6,626 bases of DNA from an uncultured Paraprevotella sp. (GTDB taxonomy: Bacteria; Bacteroidota; Bacteroidia; Bacteroidales; Bacteroidaceae): positions 1 through 6,626 of the forward strand of contig CAAGLP010000002.1 in assembly GCA_900770805.1 (NCBI GenBank), given 5' to 3'. Made by a program: the position numbers and the translations under genes. Below the pieces are notes generated by a model. The model was not told the DNA's origin. It saw nothing but the letters and a program-made list of their open reading frames with translations, and made no database searches. Position 1 is the stretch's first letter; each line of letters opens with the position of its first letter. This document shows positions 6,346 to 6,626 of the stretch, in pieces.

Positions 6346-6614
6346 ATGGAAAAAAGTGCATTGCAGATTGCAAGAGCAGCTTACCAGCCTAAGCTGCCCA
6401 AGGCCCTTCAGGGTGCTGTAAAGGCTCAGGAAGGTGCTGCTACACAGAGTGTTGGTAACCAGGAGGAAATCAAGGCCCTCTTCCCCAACACCTATGGTAT
6501 GCCCGTAGTAGAGTTCGTTTCTGCCGAGAGCGAGAACAATACCGCCATCAACGTGGGTATCATCCTCTCTGGTGGTCAGGCTCCTGGCGGTCACAACGTT
6601 ATCTCTGGTTTGTT
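6346..6614 (+). CDS. pfp: Diphosphate-fructose-6-phosphate 1-phosphotransferase (PPi-PFK), N-terminal fragment
   Basis: The first 89 codons, plus two bases, of a PPi-dependent phosphofructokinase that reversibly phosphorylates fructose 6-phosphate to fructose 1,6-bisphosphate using pyrophosphate in cytosolic glycolysis. The peptide starts MEKSALQIARAAYQPKLPKA and reaches the phosphate-binding loop SGGQAPGGHNVISG at residues 75-88, which is diagnostic of the long (about 550-residue) PFP class also found in plants. The AT-rich upstream leader, the clear promoter and the family-like N terminus support the ATG at 6346. Codon use is rich in GCT, GGT and AAG, in keeping with high expression. The gene is divergent from the leftward operon. 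The frame stays open to 6626, but the bases from 6615 onward are sequencing adapter, so the true coding sequence stops at 6614. Residue 90 begins TT and would be expected to be Phe (GLF) rather than the Leu read through the adapter. Confidence 0.95.
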
Positions 6615-6626
6615 AGATCGGAAGAG
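6615..6626 (+). other. Illumina TruSeq adapter remnant at contig end
   Basis: AGATCGGAAGAG is identical to the first 12 bases of the common Illumina TruSeq adapter. It sits exactly at the end of the window and interrupts pfp where the family expects G-L-F-D. It is not genomic sequence. Confidence 0.93.

Noticed and set aside
6207..6392. A 61-codon rightward frame crossing the pfp start
   Set aside because: It runs through the promoter and leader and out of frame with pfp; the composition is that of T-rich intergenic DNA.
1..6626. CRISPR array, tRNA or rRNA, insertion sequence, toxin-antitoxin or defence module
   Set aside because: Looked for on both strands; no regularly spaced direct repeats, RNA gene signatures, transposase motifs or nuclease-type gene pairs were seen.

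Overview
The window looks like a short contig from a member of Bacteroidales, most likely Prevotella-like. Three things point there. The two promoters I can find fit the Bacteroidetes pattern (TTG about 18-20 bases before TAnnTTTG), starts lack clear Shine-Dalgarno sequences, and the proteins (long-type PPi-phosphofructokinase, YgiQ radical SAM protein, DUF4494-type protein, amidase/golvesin/FnIII 'xanthan lyase-like' protein) are ones I associate with that group. The genus is inference from protein character, not a search.

Layout. Nearly everything is one leftward (minus-strand) gene run. From right to left it holds a small 87-residue helical protein (5866-6129), a minimal PlsC-family acyltransferase (5251-5790), a 982-residue exported multidomain amidase-like protein (2301-5249), a roughly 100-residue helical protein (1996-2313), the radical SAM protein YgiQ (123-2012), and the first 16 codons of a DUF4494-like gene that leaves the left edge (1-50). 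The three middle junctions are very tight (1-base gap, 13-base overlap, 17-base overlap), so those four genes are probably one translationally coupled operon. The 75-base gap between the 87-residue gene and the acyltransferase is filled mostly by a degenerate 7-base tandem repeat.

On the right, a 216-base divergent intergenic region carries a promoter facing each way and two short inverted repeats. The start of pfp (diphosphate-fructose-6-phosphate 1-phosphotransferase) reads rightward from it. The last 12 bases match the start of the standard Illumina TruSeq adapter and replace the expected pfp codon sequence, so the right end is artefactual.

How the genes work together: the acyltransferase and exported amidase-like protein suggest envelope (phospholipid and peptidoglycan) maintenance, while YgiQ and the two small proteins have no established link to that. 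pfp is a separate glycolytic transcription unit. I see no CRISPR, mobile element, RNA gene, defence module or clearly new system. The most unusual items are the split catalytic domain of the exported protein, the heptamer repeat, the operator-like palindromes in the divergent region, and the adapter tail.
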